A stretch of 64,000 nt of DNA from the NCBI GenBank assembly GCA_018340375.1, contig JAFFJZ010000009.1, positions 17,252,501-17,316,500 on the forward strand. The letters are read 5' to 3'. Under the pieces are notes generated by a model. That model had not been told where the DNA came from. It made no database searches and worked only from the letters and a program-made list of their open reading frames with translations. Each line of letters starts with the position of its first letter. Position 1 is the first letter of the stretch. Position numbers and translations under genes: made by a program. This DNA comes from Gonatopus flavifemur (lineage: Eukaryota > Arthropoda > Insecta > Hymenoptera > Dryinidae). This document shows, in pieces, positions 45,600 through 57,318 of the stretch.

Positions 45600-45780
45600 G
45601 TTTGCGAATAAAAATGTTCACAGTTTTCAATCGATCGGGATGAAACTTACATGAGACCACTATTGGATCATAACTAGAAAGTGGTATAAGTTTCGTAGCA
45701 ATCGGATCATAGGGAGTAGGAAGCGGATATATACATGATCGCAAAATCACGATTTTCCGAACAATATTCCGCAATATTCT
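45600..45780 (+). repeat. Dispersed repeat unit
   Basis: ATCGATCGGGATGAAACTTA, GGTATAAGTTTCGTAGCAAT and GATCGCAAAATCACGATTTT repeat the theme seen at 2045-2340 and 2790-2960 in the same orientation. Confidence 0.6.
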
Positions 45781-46287
45781 TGGAACCTGTTATCCAATCG
45801 ATACCAAAATCAATTGGCCTCGTGTCCTCACTGAGACGAACATGTTGGCGAAAAATTATTCCGATCAGAGCATTCTGTGGAGAGTTACCCTAGCAGAAAT
45901 GACTCTAGCCACCTCATAGTTAATGTCAAGGTCCTGTCTAGTGACTAGCTTCACTGCTAGTGCCTTGAAAGGTGCTAGACAACCGCTATAATAATTTTTA
46001 CTGGGGTATAAAGGTGCGATTACACGATTGCAACTGTCGCATGCGATTTTATAACTTCATAAAGATAGAGAAGGGAAGAGATAAAGTTACTAGACTTCAT
46101 TTCTGTCGTCCGTTCGTGAATAAACCGTCGCACGAAAGTAGAGCTCAGCTCTACTTTTCTGCAACACATTCGGAAGACGTGCGTCAGGTTTGTTCACGTG
46201 GATATATTTCCCGCTTCGCATAAGGATTCGCGGCCATATTGTGATTCATTATTTAGAAACCATTAGAAACGGAATATCGTGAATATT

Positions 46288-49200
46288 ATGGTAAGTTGGA
46301 GAAAAAATGATTACTTATTCAATAATAACGATTTGTAATTAACATCCAAGGCTCTGGCTCTCTTGATTTGCTCGAATGCAAAAACTTTTCAAGTTAAGTT
46401 TTTAGTTGAAACTGCTTTCTGTACAAATCAATTTCTATTTGTACTCCAGAGGAATTCGAAAATCTTATTCATTCTCATTAAATTTTTCAATCCCCTAAGT
46501 ATAGACTGGAACTAATTATCAGTAGAATTAAAATATTTGTTCATCTTGTCATTGAATTCATATAATATGTATATTTCTAGCTTACGTGTGGAATTTGTGG
46601 AGACAGCATTGGCCAGGAACATGCGATGGAACATGAGTGTCTTGATGGAGTTGACATTTTGGTAGAAGATGGAATGCTCTTTCCTCGCTACAGTGGTATG
46701 TCGACTTCAATTTTTGTTCCTCAATATCTGAGGATTAGAAAATCCAACAGGTATAATAGAATGCATCCTTGTTCAATGTACTGACATGATTCTTTTTCTG
46801 TCAAAAAAATCCACTCATTACTCAATCTGAGTGTCCAATAAAACTTCTGCTACTTCATTAATCATTGGAATTAATTTCTTTATAATCGTCAACAATTCAG
46901 GAAAAAAACTTTTCAATTTAGAACAGAATCTTCACGATTTTCTCATATTTTCAGACGATAATGCATGGGAAGAAGATGAACATTTCGAAGATGATATCTC
47001 TATATCTGCATCTGTAATCTCTAATCCAATAAGAGGAAATGATGGAATTGATTTCTCTCGCCAAGGTAAAATATTTTTGATAGTAGCACGTGGGTTTAGA
47101 GCAATATTTCCATGATTGAAAATTCTGCATGATTAGAATATACAGCAATAACGTTATGTGCACTTCAATACTTTTTCAAGAATATCAATTTTAAAATATT
47201 ATTTTACTCTGATTTAAGATACACTGTTGAGACCATAAATACTGGACTGCAAATTGTTTCCAAGGAGTATTTGTACATAATTTTATTCAACAATACATAT
47301 ATATACTTCAAAATTGAGTATACGACATTTACAAATAGGAAATTCATCTCTCAACTCACAAGTGCAAAGAATATCTCTCATACCATTATTTACATGCTAC
47401 AAGATGAATATTCAATTGATTTTTATTCCTACAAATTGACTCGAATAATTTGTTGATACCTAATTATTCATAACTACGTGTATAGTAGTTCAATAAAAGT
47501 ATTTTCAGATAATTTTTGACAATCTCCATTAATCATCTATCGGTCCAATAGTTCACAGTGATCAGAGTGAAGAAAACTCACTGCGCTCCCAATACATAAG
47601 TCAATTTGTCTATCGAATCAAGTTTTGTAGGTACCTGCTACTTATTCAGAGAGAATTTGTTACAACAAAGTGGCTGGTTGTTTCCCATACAGATTATTAA
47701 TCGGAAACATAACTTTACTGGTTCAAAATGATATTCAACATCATTTTACTTGATGATGGGTTGAAAAATCACTAGAAGTATGAAAAAGTGAAAGTAATAG
47801 TATATTCTTTCATAAAATCCAATAATTTTGTATCTTCGTCATTCTATGAAAGAAGAATAGAGTTGTACAACATTGTTTCATTCATGCACCAATATTTTCA
47901 AATAAGAATTCTTGTTAGAATACAATATTTAATCAATGTAACAGATTAGGTCATTCAACATAGATAGTAATTGAAGTTTTCTTGGAAAATTATTTGAAAA
48001 TATTAGTATATGAATAAATCAATGTTCTACAACTTTATTCTTCTTTCATAGAATGACAAAGATACAAAATTATTAGATTTTATGAAAGAATATACTATCA
48101 ACTCAACTTTTGTACACTTCTAGTGATTTTTCAACTCATTATCAAGTGAAATGAAGGGATGTTATTTTGAACAATTGAAGTAAAGTTATGTTTCCAATCA
48201 ACAATCTGTATGGGAAACTAGTCAGTTTCTTGTGATGAATTCTCTCCAAATAAGTAGTAGGTATCCACAAAACTTGATTCGATGGACAAATTGACTTATA
48301 TATTGGGAGCGCAGTGACTTCTCTTCACTCTGATTACCATGAACTATTGGACCGATAGATACTTAATGGAGATTGTCAAAAATTATCTCAAAATAGTTTT
48401 ATTGACCTAGTACACATGTAGTGATGAATAATTAGATATCAACGGATTATTCAGACAATTGGTAGAAATAAAAATCAATTGAATTTTAATCTTGCAGCAT
48501 GTAAGTTATGGTATGGTATTCTCTGCGCTTGTAAATTAAGAGATGAATTTTGTATTCGTAAATGTCTTACGCTCAACTCATGAGTACCCCATACAGCACA
48601 CTAGTTCAGAAAGAGTTCTTGAAGGGTTCAATTGGGGTTTGAAGAATTCATTATGAATTCTCAAGAGTTCCTTTTGAACTTTCGTGCTGTGTGGGACAAA
48701 TATGTATCACTGAACTAAGTTATGTACAAATACTTTTTGGAATCAATTCGCAGTGCAGTATCTATTGTCCCAACACTATATCCTAAACCAGAGTAATGAA
48801 ACTCCCTCCGCTTCCAATATACTTACAAGATAATATCTCCAATGACTCAAGTCATAATTATTCACAGAAAATTTATTTCAACAAACTGGCAGGTCATTTT
48901 CAATTGCTTCATATTGAATACCTCTGACATAAATAAGGTGTTTGTGCCATGTATTATTTTCATTGTAGTGAAGTATTTTGTAATGATTTTTCCAAGATGA
49001 TGTGTATAGATGAATATATTTACTGTTACCGAAAACGTATTTTCTTGTTTCAAGAAAACTGTTCCTCCAACGCAATGTGCATCCTTGATACAAGAAACTG
49101 TTTCTTGGACTAAGAGTGCAAATCATGTAGATTTTGAGTTTCCGGGGTGGAGCCGCGTCTGGAATCGGTTTGTTGCCGACGTTTCGCTATCATTGCAGCT

Positions 49201-52200
49201 TTGAATTGCATTGTCAGGGCGGTGAAGATGGCGAAACGTCAGCAACAAACCGATTCCAGACGCGGCTCCACTCCGGAAGCTCAAAATCTATATCTTCTTA
49301 AAAGTCGCGAAAAAACATCCAGTGAACCATTGCTGAAGCAATTGATCATTGCAAATCATGAATTAAGAAAATTCCCTCTTATTTTCAAATCATCTGATAT
49401 TGAATTTTTGAAAGACTACGATTTTTGGGCATGAATATTTGAAGACTCATAAAAATTTGTATACAGTTCGAACTTCTGATTCTAAGATGCGTGTTCTAAG
49501 AGTTCTTTGTTTAGAACCCATTTGGGATTTTTGTGTGCTATTGGGTAACCTGTGGAAGAATTGATCTTCTCTGTAATTCAATTGAATTTTTCTTTATAAT
49601 TCAATTGAAATAACAGGAACATTTAAAGTATTACTCATATGGTCATGTACTCATAACCTAAAAATTGCTGATTTTGAAGATACATTTGGCAAGAGATCTT
49701 AGATGATCTTAGATATGTTTTGAAAGACATTTTTAAGACATGTCAAAACATATCTAATAGATGTCTTCAAGATATCTTTTCGACCTGTCTTGAAGATGTC
49801 TTCTTGACATCCCAAATAACACACGAAGAATTTTTTTTCCAAAACAAGAATAGAATTCTTGAAGAACTCTTTACGAGCTAATGAATTCATATAGAGCTCT
49901 GGAAGAGTTCAATGTTTGGGACATTAACGATTTCTTTGAGAGTACTGGAATAATACTTCCAGTACTCTCAAAGAAATCGTTAATGTCCCAAACATTGAAC
50001 TCTTCCAGAGCTCTATATGAGATCATTGGTTCGTAAAAAGTTCCTCAAGAATTACATTCTTGTTTTGGAAAAAGAATTCTTCGTGTGTTATCTGGGATGT
50101 TTTGTAGATGTCTTTCAAAGGATATCTTGGAGATGGAGATCCTTATCAAAGTCCAAGCCATTATGGTACTTTTAGAGGTTTTTTCAGGTAAATATTTAGA
50201 CTCTGTCAGACCAGCGCTGAAAATCCATAAATTATGATACTTTTTGAGATACCTTTTTCTCCGTGCAGAAAACGCAGATAACTAACGGAAGTTTTCTGCA
50301 TCTTTTTTTTTATTGTAAAATTGAGGTATAATTTGAAAACTGTAAATCATTTCCCGTTGAAGTACGTGTAAACATTTTCATGCGTTCTAAGTTTTGAATT
50401 TCAAGTGAGAATTAATTTCATGATGTTTTATGAATTTTTCGTTTTTTATGTGTATTCTACATGTTTTATGTATCATCTGCGCATAGTTAACGCATATTTC
50501 TTATCCCGTGCATAGACAACCCTGTATATGTATATATTCAAGTCTTATATGTTAGAAAAAGATGAACTCACTTTTCCCATGCAGAATAAAATATTGAATG
50601 AAATGTATGTACTCAGAAACGGAGAGAGCACATCAACACATTACCACGTGGCTGCTTTCTGTAGAATTTTTGAGGAGTGATCTCTGCAGTTTATTTCCCA
50701 TTATGAATCTATCATACAGTCCCTGTAATGAGTACTAAAACTAAAACATTATATAGTTATGAATTCCTATTAAATATGTTCTATAAACCTCAATGGTCCA
50801 TAATTAAAATAATTTTATGAGAAACGTTGGTGGAAAAGAATATTATAATCTTACAGGAAAAGTATGATGAATTATATATATATATATATATGTATACTTT
50901 AATATTGGGATTCTTATCAACTTTATATACAGTCGAAGTTATCACCTGACTTACGTGTGAGAGTCGTTTTTTAATTCTTGGCGTTCAGAATATTATAATT
51001 CCAATTATTTCATAACATTTTATCGCTCAGTTGTGAGTTTTTTTATAATAAAATGATATCAATGATTTATGCATTTCAGATGCACATTCATCGCCTAATA
51101 ATCAAAGTTTCCCGAAGAATCCCTCGAAAAATGGAGGGAGCAAAACAAAGCAAAGCAGAGGTGTGGATAATTCCGAAGGTGAAGTATTCTCAATTATAAT
51201 TTACGCTTTTGGATATTGTTCAAATACTTACATGATATTTTACTTTAAGTTATAAACATCATATACCTGGTTTTTTCATTCACAAACAATCAATTTCAGA
51301 TAACGTTAGTGATGATGCCATAGAACAATTGATAAGTGCGATTCAAAAATATCCAGTATTATGGGACCATAGAATCAATATTATTCATAGATCAAGAAAT
51401 GCCAAATCAACAGCATGGCGAGAAGTATTCAAAGCGTTGGAAGGTGAGATAATTAATTTGATGAAGTGGATAAAACTATTTTCATTATAAAAACCAACAT
51501 ATATACAGGATGTCCCAGAAACACTCCAAACCTTTTGAGGGAAGATTCCTGAGATAAAAATAAACGCTTTTTCCTTCGCCATTTTTTCATCCGAAGCGTA
51601 GTTTCAGAGTTGACTAGAACCAATCAAGTGGATGCTACATAATTATACTCTTCGATTATTGGAGTAGCCGATGTACTCGCCACCTGAATGGTCAACTTAT
51701 TTTGTTTATAACTCAAAAACTGAGCGTCGGATCGAAAAATATCACAAGAAATTGTTCAGTTCTGTCTCAGGAATCTCCCCTTAAGGTTCGGAGTGTTTTC
51801 TGAGACACCCTGTATGTATACCAAAGTGTTCCTCAAAAAAATTCTGTTCCAAATTATCAAGGTAGCTGGAAAAGATTCCTGAAAATTATGCAAAGAAATA
51901 TAAACATAATAACATACGGATATCAATAATTTCCATAAATTGTTCTCTTTTATATTCAGATATTACTTTGGACTTCCAATTTATATTCGAAGTCTAATCT
52001 TGGCAATATGCTCCATCATTGCATATTGAAAATTTTTATTTATCGCTTAGTTGTAAAAGTATGTAGCAAAGTTTTTCCCGTTTTTTGACAGCTCCATGAC
52101 CGTTAACTTTTTGGGAATCTTGAGAATTCCCAAAGGGCCTTAGAAAGAATTTGAATCATCAGATTGTGAGTTCATAGGCTCCGAATATACTGGTGCTTCT

Positions 52201-53467
52201 TGCACCAAATGCTCCTGTACCAAGAATCCATATTCCGAACGCCGATCAACCAAAAGTTTATCATGCCAGCAGCAATCAGATTATCAATCGGGGAATCTCC
52301 ATTTCGGAATTTCGATACCCACGTTCTAAAACGTCGTATCTCACTTCGAAAAAATTTTTCAGGAGACGATAAAAAGTTCATCATCTCAAATACAAAACTA
52401 CTTCATTTCCATTCTTTAACTTCACTCGTAGACTCACATAATAATAATTCAGGCCGAAAGTAGTATTGTAAATGAGTGTAGTACATGATGAAGTTGAACT
52501 TCAATTAGTATAAGAGATATAAGAATAAATACAAATCAGCTGGTGGGATACGACATATTGGAATATTCATTAGAAAATAGTGAATAAATTATTTGAGCTC
52601 TAATACTTGACCAACAGGTGCAGAGGTTGACTATGATATCGTTCATGCAAAAAAAAAGATGCATTTCTCAAATTTTGTGGAATACGACGTTTTAGAACGT
52701 GGGTATCGATATGGATTTTCGGTACAATGAGCATTCGGCGTTCTCAGGCTAGTCTCAGATAATTAAAAAAAAACTCGCAAAAGTGTGCTCTATTGAAATT
52801 AGTTATGAGAACTGGGCAAAAAATTGTTGTCATGGTTTAAATCATTTTTCATCATGTATCGCATTATCGAAATTACTGTTGTTTTCATATTTATATAGGA
52901 GTAATGACGCCGGATGTCGCCACTAAAAAATGGAGATCCTTGAAAGACTCGTATATGAGGATCCTAAATGACGAAAAAAAAAGTAAAGCAAGTGGTGCTG
53001 GAAGGATGAAGAAAATAAAATGGAAGTGGTTTGAACACATGGCATTTTTTAAAGACCAACAACATATACGTAGGTTAGAAGAATTATGATAAGTATTTAA
53101 TGTAGATTAGGTTTTTCTGTTACTCATGAGTGAGATTTTTATTTTCAGCACAGTTACTAATGTATCGGAAGAAAACGTGGATGAAGAAAACAAGCCTCTT
53201 ACAGAAGAAATTCCTCCAGCAAAGCGACGCAAAACCAGTGAGAGTGAAGAAAGAACTGAAATTTTAAAATCAATCGCCACTGCTCTGAATAATCCTCCAC
53301 CATTGGTGATGCCATTACCTACACAAACCTCTTCGGTGAGTGAAGATACCAAAAATGATATTTACCACATCGTAGTGCTAATTCGGAATTCTCTGGAGAG
53401 ATTACCTAGTTCAATAAGAATGTCATTCGCCATGAACTTGCTGTCGTTAACACTAAACAAAGAATAA
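46288..53467 (+). CDS. MADF/BESS-type DNA-binding protein gene, seven exons
   Basis: Exons are 46288-46290, 46581-46695, 46955-47065, 51080-51178, 51300-51443, 52899-53073 and 53149-53467. All have GT/AG introns with consistent phase and give 321 residues ending in TAA. Exon 1 contributes only the ATG, directly before GTAAGT. Residues 4-21 are a compact zinc-binding-like motif (C4, C7, H15, H19, C21). Residues 40-110 are acidic then basic linker. Residues 111-215 are a MADF domain (AIEQLISAIQKYPVLWD, STAWREVFKALE, KKWRSLKDSYMRIL, KWKWFEHMAFF). Residues 282-321 resemble a BESS motif (IYHIVVLIRNSLERLPSSIR). MADF proteins bind DNA. Harbinger partner proteins of this type bring the transposase to nucleus and termini, which I infer here from the neighbouring transposase. 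No stop or frameshift was found. Confidence 0.8.
47310..48590. repeat. 1.3-kb palindrome in intron 3
   Basis: The arms pair for about 600 bp each around a centre near 47945. Examples are GACAATCTCCATTAATCATC with its inverse near 48365, CTTTCATAAAATCCAATAAT with ATTATTAGATTTTATGAAAG, and CATTTACAAATAGGAAATTC with its inverse near 48550. A third, diverged copy of one arm follows at about 48800-48900 (AACAAACTGGCAGGTCATTT). It is probably a foldback transposon whose ends are blurred. Confidence 0.7.
48587..48695. mobile_element. Small MITE, CCCATACAGCAC...GTGCTGTGTGGG, copy 2
   Basis: CCCCATACAGCACACTAGTT pairs with TTCGTGCTGTGTGGG. The interior AAAGAGTTCTTGAAGGGTTC matches the copy at 28660-28766. 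Confidence 0.6.
49131..49288. repeat. GC-rich palindrome, about 58-bp arms
   Basis: The arm GGAGCCGCGTCTGGAATCGG followed by TTTGTTGCCGACGTTTCGC is repeated inverted at 49230-49288 with few differences. It stands out as GC-rich in an AT-rich intron. The flanks show no clear duplication. Confidence 0.7.
49811..50096. mobile_element. Palindromic element, CCCAAATAACACACGAAG ends
   Basis: The ends CCCAAATAACACACGAAGAA and TTCTTCGTGTGTTATCTGGG are flanked by AT on both sides. The central arms are almost identical (AACGATTTCTTTGAGAGTAC and its inverse). Broken relatives lie at about 56985-57165 and 57345-57490. Confidence 0.8.
51505..51812. mobile_element. CAGGRTGTCCCAGAAAC element, copy 3
   Basis: ACAGGATGTCCCAGAAACAC and GTGTTTTCTGAGACACCCTG form the ends, with TA outside both if the element is read from CAGG to CCTG. 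GATTCCTGAGAT and TCAGGAATCTCCCC pair internally. It lies between MADF exons 5 and 6. Confidence 0.7.
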
Positions 53468-53667
53468 GAATTATCAGGTTTGACAATTTGAAGAATTTGT
53501 GAAATTTTGGAACACATTACATTTCGCATTAACGAAGTTATTGCAAAAAAATTATATTCGGAATGCTAAAGTTGTATTTTAGGCAATTGAGGCCTAATGT
53601 AGATGTATTGAAAATGAAAGCAATTCTCAGTTGAATTGTTCAGCTCTCAAGAGAAGTTACAAGTTTC

Positions 53668-54398
53668 ACGAGTTTTGTATTTATAGATCCATAGTTTTAT
53701 TAATTGTAATATATTTAAGTTACTGTCTGATAATTTTAATATGTTTATTGGATCAGAGATGCGATGTATATTGATAATCTGGACTATTGTGATATAGTTT
53801 ATGAGTATATATGAGATAAATGTTCATATGAGAATGACAATTACTTGTTCATGAAATGAAGTTCCTTAATACAAAATTATATTACTCTAAACTGAACTTG
53901 TATATTATCAAATTTTCTTATTTATATTTTTGTCATGGAAAAGAACCCAAATATCCCACCATGGGATAATTATCATTTTCATGTGCGGATTATTAGCATC
54001 AGCGATGTGCCTATGCCAAAGAGTGAAGATAAGGTCGAAATAGAATTCACTATGATTCATTTTTGAATGCTTTCATTTTGCCATGGAACTGCTCCTTCAT
54101 TATTAAAGTACTTCATAAATTCATCACGAATCAATTTTGCATTATGAGTGCTATTGCTCCCTATATATTACTAATATTTTGAAGGGCGTTAAATTCAACT
54201 TCCGTACGCCATGCGTATAGAATAATAGTACCATTCAAGTTGTGATTGTAAATGATTTAAAGCGGACAATAAGCATTATCATAGCAATTTTTCCTCAGCC
54301 AATTATGTCGGCAGATTGTTCCTTTGATAATACTCGTTGAAGTTTCTACATTAACTATGATGGGTTCTCGATATGTACGTCGTTGACTCACAATGATT
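53668..54398 (-). pseudogene. Tandem duplicate of the transposase 3' end
   Basis: This block repeats 54399-55146 at an offset of about 731-755 bp, starting from CACGAGTTTTGTATTTATAG in both copies. It includes non-coding sequence downstream of the transposase and, at about 54062-54390, the part corresponding to its last hundred or so codons. The coding part of this copy has diverged and is not joined to an open transposase frame, so it is a fragment pseudogene. It lies between the converging ends of the two Harbinger genes. Confidence 0.8.
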
Positions 54399-54814
54399 TC
54401 CACGAGTTTTGTATTTATAGATCCATAGTTTTATTACTTGACTGAATTTATAAAATTGTAATATATGTAAGTCAATATCTAGTAATTTTAATATCATTAT
54501 TAGATCGCAGGTGTAATATATAATTATAGTCTGAATTATTGTGATATAGTTTATGGGTATATATAATTAAGAGATGAATGTTCATATGAGAATGACAATT
54601 ACTTGTTGATGAAATGAAGTCCCTTAGTACGAAATTAAATTCCTCTGAGCTAAACTTGTATTTGCTCAAATATCCTTATTTATATTTGTGACATAGAAAG
54701 GAAACAAAATACCCCACCATTGGATCATTGTCATTTTCATGTACGCATTATTAGCATCAGCGATGTGCCTATGCCAAAGAGTAACGATATATTCGAAATA
54801 GAAATCAGTATGAT

Positions 54815-56125
54815 TTATTTTTTAATGCTTTCATTTTGCCATGGAACTGCTCCTTCATTATTAAAGTACTCCATGAATTCATCACGAATCAATTTTGCAT
54901 TATGGGTGTCATTATTGCTCCCTATATTACTAATATTTTGGAGGGCACTAAATTCAACTTCCGTACGCCATGTTCCTGGAGTGATGGTACCATTCGCGTG
55001 ATGATTGTCTATAAGTTGAGGGGGGCAATAAACGTTATCGTGGTCATTTTTCTTCAGCCAATTATGTAGGCAGATTGTTCCTTTGACAATACTTGTTACT
55101 GTTTCTACTTTAGCTATGATGGGTTTCCGATATATACGCCATTGACTCACAAGAATTCCAAATGTATTTTCTATCATCCTTCGAGCTCGGCTCAGACGGT
55201 AATTGAAAATCGCTTGTTGTTCTAATAATTTGTTCCTCCCGGGAAATGGTCTCATCATATAATTGGTCAGTTGAAAAGCTTCATCGGCTACCAAAACGTA
55301 CGGTAAAATACGACCGTTTCCAATAAAATCGGGACTGGGTATATCTAATTCTTCTTTTAGAAATTTTTTCCCAATCATGGAATTAGACCAAATTCCACCG
55401 TCACTCATGCGACCTTGAGCTCCAATGTCCACCATGGTGAAACAGTAGTGACTGTCGCATATTCCCATCAGGACAATACTGTGGAAATCTTTATAATTAT
55501 AAAAAACAGACCCTGCATTATTAGGGCATTGCATAGCAACATGCTTCCCATCTAATGCTCCAATGCAATGGGGGAATTGCCATCTTGTTTCAAAGTCTAA
55601 CGCGATTTGCTCCCAATCCTCGTGTTTCAATTGATGCAGAACAATTGGACATAATGTTTCCCACAAAATATCGCAGGTTTCTTTTATAATCAGACTGATT
55701 GTCGATTGTGCAATATAGTACTGGTACTTCATGGACATCATAGAGTCTCCTGATGCTAGATATCTCAAAGTGAGCAGTAATCTTTCTTCTGGTCCAATCA
55801 CTGAACGAATACAATCATTTTTTTTCAATTTCATGCCAACTGACTCCAATAAGTGTTGAAATTGCGTTTTCGACATTCTGCAGTAATTACGAAACATTTC
55901 GTCATCCAATGTAATGAATTTACAGGTCGTATGGTATGCACCAAAATTCTCTCTTTGTCGTAAAAAGGGATGCACCCAAAATCTTCTTTTTTGATATTGT
56001 CTTTTACGCAAACTTTCATCTTCATCTATTATCAAAACAGCGATTACTGCTAACATTCTACGAATTTGATTCCAGTGATACCATTTGTCATTATCCAAAT
56101 TATAATTATTCGAAGGTGAGTCCAT
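54815..56125 (-). CDS. PIF/Harbinger transposase (HARBI1-like), intact
   Basis: The single open frame of 436 residues starts at ATG (MDSPSNNYNLDNDKWYHW). A helix-turn-helix-type region lies at about 113-156 (EERLLLTLRYLASGDSMMSM). The DDE_4 nuclease core follows with CIGALDGKHVAMQ (Asp192), VLVADEAFQLTNYMMRPFPG (Asp281) and FNYRLSRARRMIENTFGIL (Glu319), all three catalytic positions being present. The length is usual for animal Harbinger transposases, and no stop or frameshift is seen. It converges on the MADF gene at 46288-53467, the expected partner. HARBI1 itself is a domesticated relative, so a host role is the alternative, but the transposon context favours a transposase. Confidence 0.93.
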   Translation of the reverse strand: MDSPSNNYNLDNDKWYHWNQIRRMLAVIAVLIIDEDESLRKRQYQKRRFWVHPFLRQRENFGAYHTTCKFITLDDEMFRNYCRMSKTQFQHLLESVGMKLKKNDCIRSVIGPEERLLLTLRYLASGDSMMSMKYQYYIAQSTISLIIKETCDILWETLCPIVLHQLKHEDWEQIALDFETRWQFPHCIGALDGKHVAMQCPNNAGSVFYNYKDFHSIVLMGICDSHYCFTMVDIGAQGRMSDGGIWSNSMIGKKFLKEELDIPSPDFIGNGRILPYVLVADEAFQLTNYMMRPFPGRNKLLEQQAIFNYRLSRARRMIENTFGILVSQWRIYRKPIIAKVETVTSIVKGTICLHNWLKKNDHDNVYCPPQLIDNHHANGTITPGTWRTEVEFSALQNISNIGSNNDTHNAKLIRDEFMEYFNNEGAVPWQNESIKK

Positions 56126-56263
56126 TTTTTTGAAAATTAATCACTTCTGTAAATGAATCAAAATTAAATCAATGGGAATATGTATTCATAGTCGGAAATA
56201 CATTTGATCAAGTTTAAATAAACACATTCAATTTTTGTCCCAAAGGTGGATACCTCTCCCTGG

Positions 56264-56426
56264 CAGTGATGCCAGAAAATATCGTGTGGACGGAAAAATC
56301 AGCCTCTCCACTGTTCCACACAATGGAACTTCTGTATAAATGTGATCACACGCATACAAAGCTTTCAAAGTGTGTAGAGTAGAGGGGATAATTTTTGCGT
56401 CCACACGGTCTTTTCTGGCATCACTA
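56264..56426. mobile_element. hAT MITE, CAGTGATGCCAGAAA ends, perfect 8-bp TSD
   Basis: CAGTGATGCCAGAAAATATC pairs with TTTTCTGGCATCACTA. CTCCCTGG flanks both sides (56256-56263 and 56427-56434). It landed in the CCCTGG terminus of the next element, duplicating that terminus. Confidence 0.85.
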
Positions 56427-56428
56427 CT

Positions 56429-56804
56429 CCCTGGTTAAACGAATCCATTGCTTCTTGCCAAATCCCATGGAATCTTATTACAGAATAATATTCCGACCAA
56501 ATCCTGTTAAACTTTTTTCAATGAGATTTCATCGGATGAATACATTTTCTCCAATGTGATCCCGATTGAATCTTGCCAAATCCGATTGAATCATGCACAA
56601 TGTTCTGACTGCCCGGTTCAAAATGTCAGACGAAACCGGTAGATTCTAGACAAAAACCGGGCAGAACCAGGCAAAGCCGGACAAGTTCCTTGCCTGGTTT
56701 TGCCCGGTTCTGCCGATTTCGCCCGGTTTTTGTCCTGACATTCTTAACAGGGTGAACCCGATTGAATTTCATGTAATCAGATTCTATGGATTTTTTAACC
56801 AGGG
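56429..56804. mobile_element. Element with CCCTGGTTAAA ends
   Basis: CCCTGGTTAAACGAATCCAT pairs with ATGGATTTTTTAACCAGGG. Inside, words such as CCGATTGAATC and a central inverted pair CCGGGCAGAACC / GGTTCTGCC(C/G) recur. Flanks do not show a clear duplication because the left end was disturbed by the hAT MITE. Confidence 0.6.
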
Positions 56805-56841
56805 AATATTCTTTAACTGATGAATCTATACAATTCTGAAA

Positions 56842-56982
56842 CCCTGGTGAAAATCAAAATTCTAAAAAGCGGGAATTGAAACATTTTCACGCTTCATTTG
56901 TTTCAATTTCCTCCTAAGTGGCGCTTGGATGACTCTCTACACTTTCAGATCACTTTACGTATACGTTTCATTTTCACCAGGG
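56842..56982. mobile_element. MITE, CCCTGGTGAAAAT ends
   Basis: CCCTGGTGAAAATCAAAATT and CGTTTCATTTTCACCAGGG are inverted ends flanked by AA (56840-56841 and 56983-56984). A related fragment with CACGCTTCATTTTTACCAGG lies near 60090-60115. Confidence 0.75.
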
Positions 56983-57175
56983 AAGAGTTGCTGGAAAACA
57001 TTAAGGAATTCTTTGAGAATACTGAAAGAACTGTTCTGATGTTCTTAAAGAGGTTGTTAATGTCCCTTGAACAGAACTCCCGAACAACTCTATATACATA
57101 TGTATATTCTTCAGTTCAAAAGGATTTCTGAATGAATTCGATTCGTATTTTTGCAAAATAATTCTTCGTGTGCGA

Positions 57176-57318
57176 CAAGGGCGTATCCAGGGGGTCCGGA
57201 CCCCCCCCCCCCAAATTTCTGAACTTTTCCCTTCTTATATATCTATATATTTCATATATATAGATATACACCCATAATATGGACCCCTCCCGAAAAAAAA
57301 ATTCTGGATACGCCCTTG
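57176..57318. mobile_element. hAT MITE, CAAGGGCGTATCCAG ends, perfect 8-bp TSD
   Basis: CAAGGGCGTATCCAG and CTGGATACGCCCTTG are perfect 15-bp inverted ends. GTGTGCGA flanks both sides (57168-57175 and 57319-57326). A long C run (about 57206-57219) and a TATATATC tract lie inside. Confidence 0.92.
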
